64,000 nt of DNA from Novosphingobium fuchskuhlense (GTDB lineage: Bacteria > Pseudomonadota > Alphaproteobacteria > Sphingomonadales > Sphingomonadaceae), in NCBI RefSeq assembly GCF_001519075.1, contig NZ_KQ954246.1, forward strand, positions 372,001 to 436,000, written 5' to 3'. The notes beneath the pieces are model-generated. The model did no database searches. It saw only the letters and a program-made list of their open reading frames with translations, and was not told the DNA's origin. The translations under genes and the position numbers were made by a program. This document shows, piece after piece, positions 1 to 9,042 of this stretch; the first letter of the stretch is position 1, and each line of letters opens with the position of its first letter.

Positions 1-2508
1 ATCGCTGATCCCCGCCGCATCGCGCGCCTCGATCAGGTCGTACGCCACCTTGCCGCTGCACAGCACCACGCGCCGGGTATCGGCGTCCGGCGCCGGATTG
101 AGGTCGGAGAGGATGCGCATGAAGTGCCCCTCACCAACGAAGTCCGAAGCCTTGGACTTCGCCAGCGGATGGCGCAGCAGGCTCTTGGGGGTCATGATGA
201 TCAGCGGCTTGCGGAAGGGCCGCTGCATCTGCCGGCGCAGCACGTGGAAGTAGTTCGCCGGGCTGGTCACGTTGCAGACCTGGATATTGTCCTCGGCGCA
301 GAGCTGGAGATAGCGCTCCAGCCGCGCGGAGGAATGCTCCGGACCCTGGCCTTCATAGCCATGCGGCAGCAGCAGCACGAGGCCGTTGGCGCGCAGCCAC
401 TTGGCTTCGGAGGCGGCGATGTACTGGTCGATCACGATCTGCGCGCCGTTGGCGAAATCACCGAACTGCGCTTCCCACAGCACCAGTGTCTTGGGGTCCG
501 CGCTGGCATAGCCATATTCGAAGCCCAGCACGCCGTATTCGGAGAGCGGGCTGTCGTGCACCTCGAACTTGCCGTGGGGCAGGGTGGTCAGCGGCACGTA
601 CTTGCGCTCGCTGGTCTGGTCGACCCACACCGCATGGCGCTGGCTGAACGTGCCGCGGCCCGAATCCTGGCCCGAAAGCCGCACGTTGAAGCCCTCGGTC
701 AGCAGGCTGCCGAACGCCAGCGCCTCGCCGGTCGCCCAGTCAAAGCCTTCGCCTTCCGCAAACATCTGCCGCTTGGCGTCGATCACCCGGCCCAGCGTCT
801 TGTGGATGGTGAGGTCCTCAGGCACCGTCGTCAGCGTCCGGCCCAGCGCATCGAAGCGCTTCTGATCGATGCCGGTGGGCACGTTGCGCCGCGCGGTCAC
901 CGGGTCGGCCGGCTTGTTCAGGCCAGACCAGCGCCCGCCGAACCAGTCCGCCTCGTTCGCCTTGTAGCTCTTGGCCGCCTCGAACTCGGCCTCCAGCGTC
1001 GCGGTGAAGCGGTCCTCGTTCTCGCCCTTCCAGTTCCTGTCGATCACGCCCTGGTCGACCAGCCGGCGCGCATAGATTTCCGAAACCGGCGGGTGCTGCT
1101 TGATCCGCGCATACATCAGCGGCTGGGTGAAGCTGGGCTCGTCGCCCTCGTTGTGGCCGAAGCGGCGATAGCACCACATGTCGACCACCACGTCGCGGCC
1201 GAACTTCTGGCGGTAGTCGATCGCCAGCTTGCACGCGAACGTCACTGCTTCGGGATCATCGCCGTTCACGTGGATGATCGGCGCCTGCACGCCCTTGGCC
1301 ACGTCGGACGGATAGGGCGAGCCGCGCGAGAACTGCGGGCTCGTGGTGAAGCCGATCTGGTTGTTGATGATGAAGTGGATGCACCCGCCGGTGTTGTAGC
1401 CCTTCACGCCCGAAAAGCCGAAGCACTCCCACACGATGCCCTGCCCGGCAAAGGCCGCATCGCCGTGGATCAGGATCGGCAGCACCTGCTTGTGCTTGCC
1501 GGGCCCGATGTCCTCGCGGAACGCCTGCTGCGCGCGGGTCTTGCCCAGCACCACCGGGTCCACCGTTTCCAGATGGCTAGGGTTGGGCTGCAGGCTCATG
1601 TGCACCTTGATCCCGTCGAACTCGCGGTCGGTGCTGGTGCCCAGGTGATACTTCACGTCGCCCGAACCGCCGACATCCTCGGGGTTCGCGCTGCCACCGG
1701 AAAATTCGTGGAAGATCACCCGGTAGGGCTTGGCCAGCACGTTCGCCAGCACGTTGAGGCGGCCGCGGTGCGCCATGCCGTAGATGATCTCGCGCACGCC
1801 CAGCTGGCCGCCATACTTGATGACAGCTTCCAGCGCCGGGATCATGGATTCGCCGCCATCCAGCCCGAACCGCTTGGTGCCGACATACTTCTTGCCGAGG
1901 AACTTCTCGTACTGCTCGCCGCGCACCACGGCGGCCAGAATGGCCTTCTTGCCGTTGGGGGTGAAGTCGATGTTCTTGTCGCCGCCCTCGATGCGGTCCT
2001 GCAGGAACTTGCGCTCCTCCACGTCCGAGATGTGCATGTATTCAAGGCCGACTTTGCCGCAGTAGTTCTTCTGCAGCACGCCCACGATCTCGCGCGGGGT
2101 GGCCCACTGCAACCCCAGCGTGCCGCCCAGAAAGACCTTCTTGTCGAGGTCGGGCCCGGTGAAACCATGATATTCGGGCGAAATGTCCGCCGGCAGCTCC
2201 TGCCGGGCGAGGCCGAGCGGATCGAGGTCCGCAGCCAGATGCCCGCGCACGCGGTAGGTGCGCACCAGCAGCATCGCGCGGATCGAGGCGCCCGCCGCCG
2301 CTTCCAGCGCGGCTTCGTCCATCGGTGCACCGGCAGCCTTCGCCGCCTTGGCGATTTCCTGCTTCAGCGCCATCGGATCGAGCGCGCGGGTGAGGTCGTC
2401 GCCCGCTGCGGGATCGGTTACCGGCCAGCGGCTGGACGCCCATGAAGGCCCCGCCTGCGGACCCTCCTGCAACGGATCCACTTCAAACGCGCGCTCTTCG
2501 TAACCCAT
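1..2508 (-). CDS. sucA: 2-oxoglutarate dehydrogenase E1 component (partial, C-terminus outside window)
   Basis: E1 is the thiamine-diphosphate decarboxylase of the 2-oxoglutarate dehydrogenase complex of the TCA cycle. 836 codons are visible; the family is about 930-960 residues, so roughly the last 100 lie beyond base 1. The N-terminus (MGYEERAFEVDPLQEG) has the short E1 N-terminal domain form. Further in are HRGRLNVLANV, the ThDP/Mg segment GDAAFAGQG, FIINNQIGFTT, and GHNEGDEPSFTQP with YARI, all typical of SucA. The transketolase-like pyrimidine domain (SQRHAVWVDQ, LLPHGYEGQGPEHSSARLER) runs towards the window edge. The start at 2508 has an upstream GAGGAGTGAG Shine-Dalgarno. It lies 239 bases downstream of mdh on the same strand; sucCD, often between these genes in relatives, is absent here. 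Identity is secure. Confidence 0.97.
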   Translation of the reverse strand, partial: MGYEERAFEVDPLQEGPQAGPSWASSRWPVTDPAAGDDLTRALDPMALKQEIAKAAKAAGAPMDEAALEAAAGASIRAMLLVRTYRVRGHLAADLDPLGLARQELPADISPEYHGFTGPDLDKKVFLGGTLGLQWATPREIVGVLQKNYCGKVGLEYMHISDVEERKFLQDRIEGGDKNIDFTPNGKKAILAAVVRGEQYEKFLGKKYVGTKRFGLDGGESMIPALEAVIKYGGQLGVREIIYGMAHRGRLNVLANVLAKPYRVIFHEFSGGSANPEDVGGSGDVKYHLGTSTDREFDGIKVHMSLQPNPSHLETVDPVVLGKTRAQQAFREDIGPGKHKQVLPILIHGDAAFAGQGIVWECFGFSGVKGYNTGGCIHFIINNQIGFTTSPQFSRGSPYPSDVAKGVQAPIIHVNGDDPEAVTFACKLAIDYRQKFGRDVVVDMWCYRRFGHNEGDEPSFTQPLMYARIKQHPPVSEIYARRLVDQGVIDRNWKGENEDRFTATLEAEFEAAKSYKANEADWFGGRWSGLNKPADPVTARRNVPTGIDQKRFDALGRTLTTVPEDLTIHKTLGRVIDAKRQMFAEGEGFDWATGEALAFGSLLTEGFNVRLSGQDSGRGTFSQRHAVWVDQTSERKYVPLTTLPHGKFEVHDSPLSEYGVLGFEYGYASADPKTLVLWEAQFGDFANGAQIVIDQYIAASEAKWLRANGLVLLLPHGYEGQGPEHSSARLERYLQLCAEDNIQVCNVTSPANYFHVLRRQMQRPFRKPLIIMTPKSLLRHPLAKSKASDFVGEGHFMRILSDLNPAPDADTRRVVLCSGKVAYDLIEARDAAGISD

Positions 2509-2619
2509 ATCTCACTCCTCTCGCCCCGGGAAGGGTGGGGCTTCGGACCATCCGGCGCAGGTTCCTTGCACCGGTCATTTTCCTGCGGGCGCCTGCGCTG
2601 CCCGGAATGCTAACCACGC

Positions 2620-2642
2620 AAACCCGCACAACCAGCGGGTTT
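2620..2642 (-). promoter_or_regulatory. Perfect 8-bp hairpin between mdh and sucA, related to the one upstream of mdh
   Basis: On the minus strand AAACCCGC and GCGGGTTT pair perfectly around the loop TGGTTGT. It lies about 105 bases after the mdh stop and 111 bases before the sucA start. It could terminate or attenuate transcription between the genes, although the T-run is only three bases. The 3865-3889 hairpin shares the stem edge AAACCCGCTGGT and the following GTG. No protein-coding potential was seen in the rest of the 2509-2747 gap. Confidence 0.55.
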
Positions 2643-2747
2643 ATCTGTGGCCCTGCAAAGGGAGCGCACTCCCGGGCCCACGTAGAACTTCGTAGCTGAA
2701 CGGGGCGCGAACCTGCTGCGGGCAAGTCTTCGCGCCCCGCAGCTCCA

Positions 2748-3833
<1,086 letters not shown>

Positions 3834-3864
3834 CTAAGCCCGCGCCCGGGTGATTGCAAGGCGC

Positions 3865-3889
3865 AAAAACCCACTACCAGCGGGTTTTT
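3865..3889 (-). terminator. Hairpin with T-tract between the small gene at 3930-4292 and mdh
   Basis: AAAAACCC and GGGTTTTT pair in an 8-bp stem around a 9-base loop, giving a T5 run on either strand. It lies 41 bases after the stop of the small gene, so a rho-independent terminator for that gene is the simplest reading. Its loop-proximal sequence CGCTGGTAGTG nearly matches the hairpin ahead of sucA, which leaves open a shared regulatory element of the TCA genes. Confidence 0.6.
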
Positions 3890-3929
3890 ATGATAACAGT
3901 TCGCAATAGCAATATAGGGGGCAAGCGCC

Positions 3930-4292
3930 TCAGCGCTGCGATGTCGCCCGCGCCGCGAAGGCGCGCTCCAGCGCCTTGGCCATGGGGCCATCGAGCATGG
4001 CGCACACCGCGACCCACCAGGCCGCGCCGGCGCTGTCGCCGCCGGCCGCCGCGATTTCCGCCGCCTCGCCCGCGCGTTGCGCCGCCGAAAGGCCGTGCGC
4101 GGCAAACAGGCGCAGCGCTGCCGCCAGCACCGCCTCGTCGTGCGCCTCGGTATCGTTGGCACCGGTCTTGCGGCCGGGCAGGGCAGCACCGTTGTCGTTG
4201 GCCGGACGCGCCACGCGCATGGCACGCAGGCGCAGCCTGCCCCAGTTCAGACAGGGTGAGATCATCCCAAAGCGAGGGGCAAAGTGCAGCAT
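3930..4292 (-). CDS. Hypothetical protein, 120 residues
   Basis: Function unknown. The chosen start (MLHFAPRFGMISPCLNW) is preceded by GGAGAGC at a good distance; an in-frame GTG ten codons earlier lacks such a site. The N-terminal third is basic (RLRLRAMRVARPANDNG). Residues from about 50 on are Ala-rich and probably helical (DEAVLAAALRLFAAHGLSAAQ, then WWVAVCAMLDGPMAKALERAFAARA). No signal peptide, membrane segment or known catalytic motif was recognised. It is monocistronic: a hairpin follows and a palindrome lies upstream. Codon use matches the neighbours, supporting a real gene. Confidence 0.6.
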   Translation of the reverse strand: MLHFAPRFGMISPCLNWGRLRLRAMRVARPANDNGAALPGRKTGANDTEAHDEAVLAAALRLFAAHGLSAAQRAGEAAEIAAAGGDSAGAAWWVAVCAMLDGPMAKALERAFAARATSQR

Positions 4293-4316
4293 GGGAAGCT
4301 CTCCACTGTTGGCGCG

Positions 4317-4329
4317 ATACACAGTGTAT
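4317..4329. promoter_or_regulatory. 13-bp palindrome ATACACAGTGTAT upstream of the small gene
   Basis: ATACAC and GTGTAT are perfect inverted arms around a central A, about 25 bases before the start at 4292. On the minus strand the context TGCTATACA also resembles an extended -10 element. It is therefore either an operator for a dimeric repressor or part of the promoter. The regulator is unknown. Confidence 0.4.
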
Positions 4330-4486
4330 AGCAGGCCCGGGTGAACAGTGCGTTCGTCCGCAGGGTAAAGACCTGACTAACCTTGCTTAGGCCCTTACAA
4401 CTATATGAAAAACCGGGGTTCAATCGCGCCGATCAAGGGCCGCTCAGGGGGCTGCGCCCCACGATTACCCCCGAACCGGATATAAT

Positions 4487-5758
4487 TCACCCGCCTGGCT
4501 GGGCAATCCATTTGCCCGCGTTCTCGTAGGCCGGGTTGACCGCGGAGCCGCCCGGCAGCTGTCCGGCGCGGTAGACGGCATCGCCCCCGCGCGCCTCTAC
4601 TGCGGGCGCAAACTGCGGCCCCGCCGGATGCTTGTCACCATAGCTTGCCAGGGGCTGCTGCCCGAACGAGGCCGCATTACGCGCGCCCCACGGTCCCGCC
4701 GCCCCCGGTGATGCCTGCGCCGCCTTCAGCGCCTCGATCCGCCCCGCCTCGAACGCCTTCTCCAGCTGGATCGGATCGGCCATGTCGGCCGCCGCCGGGG
4801 TCCACGTCCGCGGGTGCGGTGCCGCCACCGGCTCGCCGCCTGCATAGACCGCATTGAATGCCGCCGGCCGCCCCGCCGCGCCTTGCCAGCGATAGAACCG
4901 GTGCGCTCCGATCGTGCCGATAAAAGCAAGGCTGTCCGCCCAGTAGGGGTGCACCGCGCTCGTGTGGTAATGCGTGGCAAGGCCTACCGGCGCATAGACC
5001 TGGCCTGCCAGCGCATCGGCCGCCACGCGCCGCGCCCGGTCCCAGAACGCCGCCACCGGCCGCCGCGCCAGCGATCCGTCGCAGGCAAAGCTGAACTGGC
5101 AGCCCAGGCGCTCCGATCCCTGATAGACCACGCCGCACACTGTCTTGGGCCACGCCGGATGCGCCACGCGGTTCAGCACCACCTGCGCCACCGCGCGCTG
5201 CCCCGCATCGGGCTCGCTCGCCGCCTCGTAATAGATCGCCGCTGTCAGGCACTGCAGCGCGCGGGACTGGTCAAGGCTCGTGCCCCGCGCGAAGATCGGC
5301 CGCGCGGCTGGCCCCACCCCGGTGATCGGGGGCGCATCATCGCCATGGATCTCGGCCAGCTGCGCATCCCACGCCGATCTCGCCGCATCGGGCGCCAGCA
5401 TCCCCGTATCGTCGCTCGCCAGATAATAGAACGCCGATCCCGGAAAGCTGTCTCCCGGCCGCTCGAACGGCTGGAGCCCATCGCGGGCCTGCGCCGCCGG
5501 TACGCCCGGCCAATTCCAGTCAGACAGGGGCCACCCCGGCCCAGCCAGCCACAGCGCAAAGCCGATCACCGCCACGCCCAGCACACCGGCCCAGCGTTTG
5601 AAACGCCCGTCCTGCTTGCGCGAGGGGCTGGGTGTGGGCCGCGGTGCCACCACCGGCTCAGCCTTGGCCACCACCTTGGCGGCAGGCACCGCCGCCCGCC
5701 GAGGCGTCAGCGCCTCGGGCGGCAGCTTCACCGGCCGGTAGTCGATAATCAGCGGCAT
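4487..5758 (-). CDS. SleB/CwlJ-type cell wall hydrolase, membrane-anchored
   Basis: The central region (LQCLTAAIYYEAASEPDAGQ, then VAQVVLNRVAHPAWPKTVCG and CQFSFACDGS) is the Hydrolase_2 domain of SleB/CwlJ-type enzymes, with the conserved catalytic Glu in the YYEA segment. From the start at 5758 (MPLIIDYRPVKLPPEAL) a basic cytoplasmic stretch is followed by one membrane segment (VLGVAVIGFALWLAG, about residues 57-75), so the catalytic domain faces the periplasm. The C-terminal third is low-complexity. An earlier in-frame start would add 31 residues without family support, but no strong Shine-Dalgarno settles the choice. A second family member lies at 27702-28556. In Gram-negative bacteria these proteins are thought to remodel peptidoglycan; the exact bond cut is not evident. 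Confidence 0.88.
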   Translation of the reverse strand: MPLIIDYRPVKLPPEALTPRRAAVPAAKVVAKAEPVVAPRPTPSPSRKQDGRFKRWAGVLGVAVIGFALWLAGPGWPLSDWNWPGVPAAQARDGLQPFERPGDSFPGSAFYYLASDDTGMLAPDAARSAWDAQLAEIHGDDAPPITGVGPAARPIFARGTSLDQSRALQCLTAAIYYEAASEPDAGQRAVAQVVLNRVAHPAWPKTVCGVVYQGSERLGCQFSFACDGSLARRPVAAFWDRARRVAADALAGQVYAPVGLATHYHTSAVHPYWADSLAFIGTIGAHRFYRWQGAAGRPAAFNAVYAGGEPVAAPHPRTWTPAAADMADPIQLEKAFEAGRIEALKAAQASPGAAGPWGARNAASFGQQPLASYGDKHPAGPQFAPAVEARGGDAVYRAGQLPGGSAVNPAYENAGKWIAQPGG

Positions 5759-5876
5759 AACTCGGGCAGACTCACTAGGCGGCAAGCCAGCGCTAGAGCC
5801 CTTCCGCGCGCCCTGCATCCCGCCATTTCGCCCCGTCCCGCTAAGACACACCCCCCTGCCATCGGGTTAACGCCCA

Positions 5877-5941
5877 TGTCTCGCCAAGCGTGTCTCGGGG
5901 AGGTGGTAGCCCGCAGGGCTGACGGAGGGGGCTTGCCCCAA
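5877..5941 (+). repeat. Degenerate copy of the dispersed GGGGAGGTGG palindromic repeat
   Basis: The order CGCCAAGC, GGGGAGGTGG, CCCGCAGGGC, GACGGAGGGGG matches the copies at 8165, 14685 and 18126 with several differences. It lies just upstream of the cobalamin riboswitch. It was probably a mobile palindromic element that has decayed. Confidence 0.5.
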
Positions 5942-5967
5942 AGGGCAGGTCCCGCTAGGTAACTCTG

Positions 5968-6163
5968 CGACGCCACCGGTGCCTGCGAGAGCGGGCTAAG
6001 AGGGAATCCGGACAAGTCTTCAAAGACTTGCACCCGGAGCTGCCCCCGCAACTGTGCCCGGATAGCGCCCTGTTCACGATGCCACTGGACCCGCAAGGGG
6101 CTGGGAAGGCGGGCAGGGGGCCACGACCCCGGGCGAGCCAGGAAACCTGCCGGTGTGTGGTCG
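5968..6163 (+). promoter_or_regulatory. Cobalamin (AdoCbl) riboswitch
   Basis: The conserved blocks of the class occur in order: GGTGCC (5978-5983), AGAGGGAATCCGG (5999-6011), the core CCGGAGCTGCCCCCGCAACTGT (6034-6055 region), and the B12 box GAGCCAGGAAACCTGC (6135-6150). CGAC at 5968 and GTCG at 6160 can close the outer helix. It precedes btuB and the btuFCD transporter, the usual targets. High cobalamin would switch off expression, here probably through the hairpin at 6230-6265. Confidence 0.95.
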
Positions 6164-6229
6164 TTCCGCGGCCGGGCGGGGTGTACCGGGCGTATGCGTG
6201 ACAGTGCGTGCCAATTGGCCCCGCGCACT

Positions 6230-6265
6230 CTCCCGCCATGGACGGCAACGTCCATGGGCCGGGAG
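6230..6265 (+). promoter_or_regulatory. Hairpin that sequesters the btuB ribosome binding site
   Basis: CCATGGACG (6236-6244) and CGTCCATGG (6249-6257) form a perfect 9-bp stem with a GCAA tetraloop. It extends after a 2-base bulge by CTCCCG (6230-6235) pairing with CGGGAG (6260-6265). The latter contains the Shine-Dalgarno GGGAGG, ten bases from the btuB start at 6275. This is the layout of a translational riboswitch expression platform. Confidence 0.8.
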
Positions 6266-6274
6266 GAAAAGACC

Positions 6275-8155
6275 ATGAAATGCCAGTATTTTGCGGCTGC
6301 CGCCCTTTGCGCTGTCTCGATCCCCGCATACGCCCAGACTGAAGATCTCTCGACGGTCTTTCCCACCGCCAAGCCGCCTGCCGAACGCATCACCGTCGTC
6401 GCCACCGGCAGCCCCCGCCGCATCGACCAGACCGGCCAGCCGATCACCGTCCTCACCGCCGCCGATCTCGAGCGCCTGCAAGGCCCGGATATCACCCGCG
6501 CGCTGGAGCAAGTCCCCGGCCTCACGCTTAGTCGGAATGGGGGACCAGGCGCCTTCACCGGCGTCCGCCTGCGCGGCTCCGATAGCGAACAAGTCCTCGT
6601 CCTCATCGACGGCGTCCGCGTCGAAGACGTCTCCGCCCCCGGCGCCGGCTTCGATTTCGGTACGCTGACGACCGGCGGCATCGAACGGATCGACGTCCTG
6701 CGCGGCTCCAACTCGGTTACCTGGGGCAGCGCGGCGCTCGGCGGCGTCATCGCGATCCAGACCCGCGAGCCCGATGGCCTCGAAGCCAGCGCCGAAGGCG
6801 GCAGCCGCGGCTCCTTCGCCGGAGACGCCGCCGCAGGCGTGAAGCGCCAAAGCTACGCCCTCTCGCTCACCGGCGGCTACACCACAACCGATGGCGTCAG
6901 CGCCGCCGCCGTGGGCACCGAACCCGACGGCGCACGCCAGTGGCACCTCGGCGGCAAGGCCCGGCTCGATCTCCTCCCCGGCCTCTCGCTGGTCGCCAAT
7001 GCCCGCTACGCCGATACCCGCACCGAAATCGACGGCTACCCAGCGCCAAACTACACCTTCGCGGATACCCCCGAATACCAGACCACCCGCCAGCTCTCCG
7101 GCCGCGCCGGCCTGCGCTATGAAGGCGCGTTGGTCACGGTGAACACCGGCTTCGCCCTGTCCGATACCAAGCGCGACTATTACGATCCCACCCTCGGAAC
7201 CGCGCCCAGTTACGGCTATCGCGGCCGCAGCCACCGCGCCGATCTCACCGGCCGCGCCCGGCTCCCCGCCGATTTCGCGCTCGATTTCGGCGCAGACAGC
7301 GAATGGACCCGCTACTCCGGCACCTTCGATGCGGAGCGCCGCGCCCGCCAGACCAGCGGCCACGCCATGCTCGGCTGGTACACGCCCGGCATCTCGCTCG
7401 CCGCAGGCCTGCGCTATGATGATCACAGCCGATTCGGCCATGCCACCACGCTCGGCGCCAACGGCACCGCCCGCCTTGCCGATGGCCTGCGCCTGCGCGC
7501 CAGCTACGGCGAGGGTTTCAAGGCGCCCACGCTGTTCCAGCTCCTCTCGGACTACGGCAACGCCGCGCTCCGCCCCGAACGCAGCCGCAGCTATGATGCC
7601 GGCCTTGCCTACAGCAGCGGCCCCGTCACCGCCGCCGTCACGGTCTACCGCCGCGACAGCCGCAATCTGATCGCCTTCGTCTCCTGTTTCGGCCAGACCA
7701 CCGGCATCTGTGCGGGCCGCCCCTTCGGCACGTATGACAACGTCGGCAAGGCCCGCGCCGAGGGCCTCGAGGCCGAACTCACGCTGAAGCCCGCGGGTGC
7801 CTTCACCGTGCGCAGCCTCTACACCTACACCCGCAGCAGAGACCTCGGCACCGGCCATGATCTCGCCCGCCGCCCGCGCCACGCGCTCACCCTCAGCGGC
7901 GACCTCGAAACCCGGCTGGCGGGCCTCGCCCTCGGCGCGGACCTGCGCCTCGTCAGCAGCGGCTTCGACAACGCGGCCAACACCGTCCGCCTTCCCGGCG
8001 GCGCGGTCGCCACGCTCCGCGCCAGCCTGCCGGTGAACGCACGCTTCACGCTCTACGCCCGCGTCGAAAATGTCTTCGACACCCGCCTGCCCACCGCCGC
8101 CGGCTACAGCGCCGTGGGCCGCGGCGCCTTCGCCGGCCTCAGAGTGCGCTACTGA
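6275..8155 (+). CDS. btuB: TonB-dependent vitamin B12 receptor BtuB
   Basis: Outer-membrane receptor that takes up cobalamins with energy from TonB. The start at 6275 follows GGGAGGAAAAG; the signal peptide is MKCQYFAAAALCAVSIPAYA followed by Q. The TonB-box-like ERITVVATG lies near residue 35. The plug domain (TGQPITVLTAADLERLQG to GSNSVTWGSAALGGVIAI) is followed by a 22-strand-type barrel ending in an aromatic-rich strand with final Tyr. The length of 626 residues is normal for the family. The riboswitch upstream and btuF-C-D downstream make cobalamin the confident substrate. The stop codon overlaps the btuF start by one base. Confidence 0.95.
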   Translation: MKCQYFAAAALCAVSIPAYAQTEDLSTVFPTAKPPAERITVVATGSPRRIDQTGQPITVLTAADLERLQGPDITRALEQVPGLTLSRNGGPGAFTGVRLRGSDSEQVLVLIDGVRVEDVSAPGAGFDFGTLTTGGIERIDVLRGSNSVTWGSAALGGVIAIQTREPDGLEASAEGGSRGSFAGDAAAGVKRQSYALSLTGGYTTTDGVSAAAVGTEPDGARQWHLGGKARLDLLPGLSLVANARYADTRTEIDGYPAPNYTFADTPEYQTTRQLSGRAGLRYEGALVTVNTGFALSDTKRDYYDPTLGTAPSYGYRGRSHRADLTGRARLPADFALDFGADSEWTRYSGTFDAERRARQTSGHAMLGWYTPGISLAAGLRYDDHSRFGHATTLGANGTARLADGLRLRASYGEGFKAPTLFQLLSDYGNAALRPERSRSYDAGLAYSSGPVTAAVTVYRRDSRNLIAFVSCFGQTTGICAGRPFGTYDNVGKARAEGLEAELTLKPAGAFTVRSLYTYTRSRDLGTGHDLARRPRHALTLSGDLETRLAGLALGADLRLVSSGFDNAANTVRLPGGAVATLRASLPVNARFTLYARVENVFDTRLPTAAGYSAVGRGAFAGLRVRY

Positions 8156-9042
8156 TGCGCGGGAACCCCTCCGTCTTTCCCTCCCCATTTTGGCGAAGCC
8201 GACATGGGGAGGTGGCCCGCCGCAGGCGGGTCGGAGGGGTTTTTTGCCTTCTCCTCACGCTCGCCGCCTGCACCCAGCAGCCGAAGCGTGAAACCACCCG
8301 CGTCATCCCCACCATCGTCAGCCTAAACCCCTGCGCCGATGCGATCCTCGCCGAAGTCACCGCACCCGGCCAGCTCCTCGCCCTCTCGCACTACAGCGCC
8401 GATCCGCGCGCCGCCTCGATGGACCCCGCCAAGGCCCGCCAGTATCCCACCACGCGCGGCACGCTCGAGGAAGTCCTCGCGCTCCGCCCGGATGTGGTCG
8501 TGGACAGCACCTTCGTCCCCCCCGCCACCGCCGCCGCCTACCGCCGCCTTGGCCTGCGTCTCGAAACGCTCGGCATCGCCGGCACGGTGGAGGACAGCCG
8601 CGCCCAGATCCGCGCGCTCGCCGCGCTTGCCGGAAACCCGGCGAAGGGCGAGGCGCTGATTGCCCGCATCGATGCCGCGCTGGCCGCCGCCGCGCCAGCG
8701 CCGGGCACGCCGGCCGTCCCAGCGCTGGTGTGGGAGCCGGGCGGCATCGTCCCGGGCGATGCCACCCTCATCGCCGATCTCCTGCGCCGTACCGGCTTTG
8801 CCAATTTTGCCGCCGCGCGCGGGCTGGGGCAGGCCGATCAGCTTCCGCTCGAGCGCGTCCTCGCCGATTCCCCGCGCGTGATCCTCACCGCCGGCGAGAC
8901 CCGCGCCCTCAGCCACCCCGCGCTGGCCCGGCTCACCGGCACCACCCGCGCGCCCCTCGATCCGCGCCTGCTCTACTGCGCCGGCCCCACCATCATCCCC
9001 GCCGCACAGCGGCTCGCGCAAGTGCGCCGCACGCTGTCATGA
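8155..9042 (+). CDS. btuF: Cobalamin ABC transporter substrate-binding protein BtuF (lipoprotein-like)
   Basis: Periplasmic binding protein passing cobalamin from BtuB to BtuCD. The Peripla_BP_2 fold is indicated by PTIVSLNPCADAILAEV, VLALRPDVVVDSTF and the C-terminal helices. The ATG at 8155 overlaps the btuB stop (TGATG), implying coupled translation. The first 30 residues are odd: they are encoded by a dispersed palindromic repeat (8165-8241), which supplies the basic segment RSRHGEVARRRRVGG directly before the hydrophobic stretch VFCLLLTLAAC. That stretch ends in a lipobox, so the mature protein is probably a lipoprotein starting at Cys. A GTG inside the repeat is an alternative start but sits directly against its purine-rich sequence. 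The stop overlaps btuC. Confidence 0.9.
   Translation: MRGNPSVFPSPFWRSRHGEVARRRRVGGVFCLLLTLAACTQQPKRETTRVIPTIVSLNPCADAILAEVTAPGQLLALSHYSADPRAASMDPAKARQYPTTRGTLEEVLALRPDVVVDSTFVPPATAAAYRRLGLRLETLGIAGTVEDSRAQIRALAALAGNPAKGEALIARIDAALAAAAPAPGTPAVPALVWEPGGIVPGDATLIADLLRRTGFANFAAARGLGQADQLPLERVLADSPRVILTAGETRALSHPALARLTGTTRAPLDPRLLYCAGPTIIPAAQRLAQVRRTLS
8165..8241 (+). repeat. Dispersed palindromic repeat inside the start of btuF
   Basis: Outer arms AACCCCTCCG and CGGAGGGGTT enclose a second pair CCTCCCCAT/ATGGGGAGG and a small hairpin CCCGCC/GGCGGG. This makes the most complete copy in the window. The reading frame of btuF runs through it without a stop. Confidence 0.8.

Noticed and set aside
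124..2445. Long plus-strand open frame of 773 codons
   Set aside because: It is a shadow of sucA in high-GC DNA: repetitive His/Ala/Arg-rich sequence without domains, while the opposite strand encodes a full match to the E1 family.
6074..8188. Long minus-strand open frame of about 700 codons opposite btuB
   Set aside because: Gly/Ala/Glu-rich antisense frame, no motifs; it would also cover the riboswitch and its hairpin.
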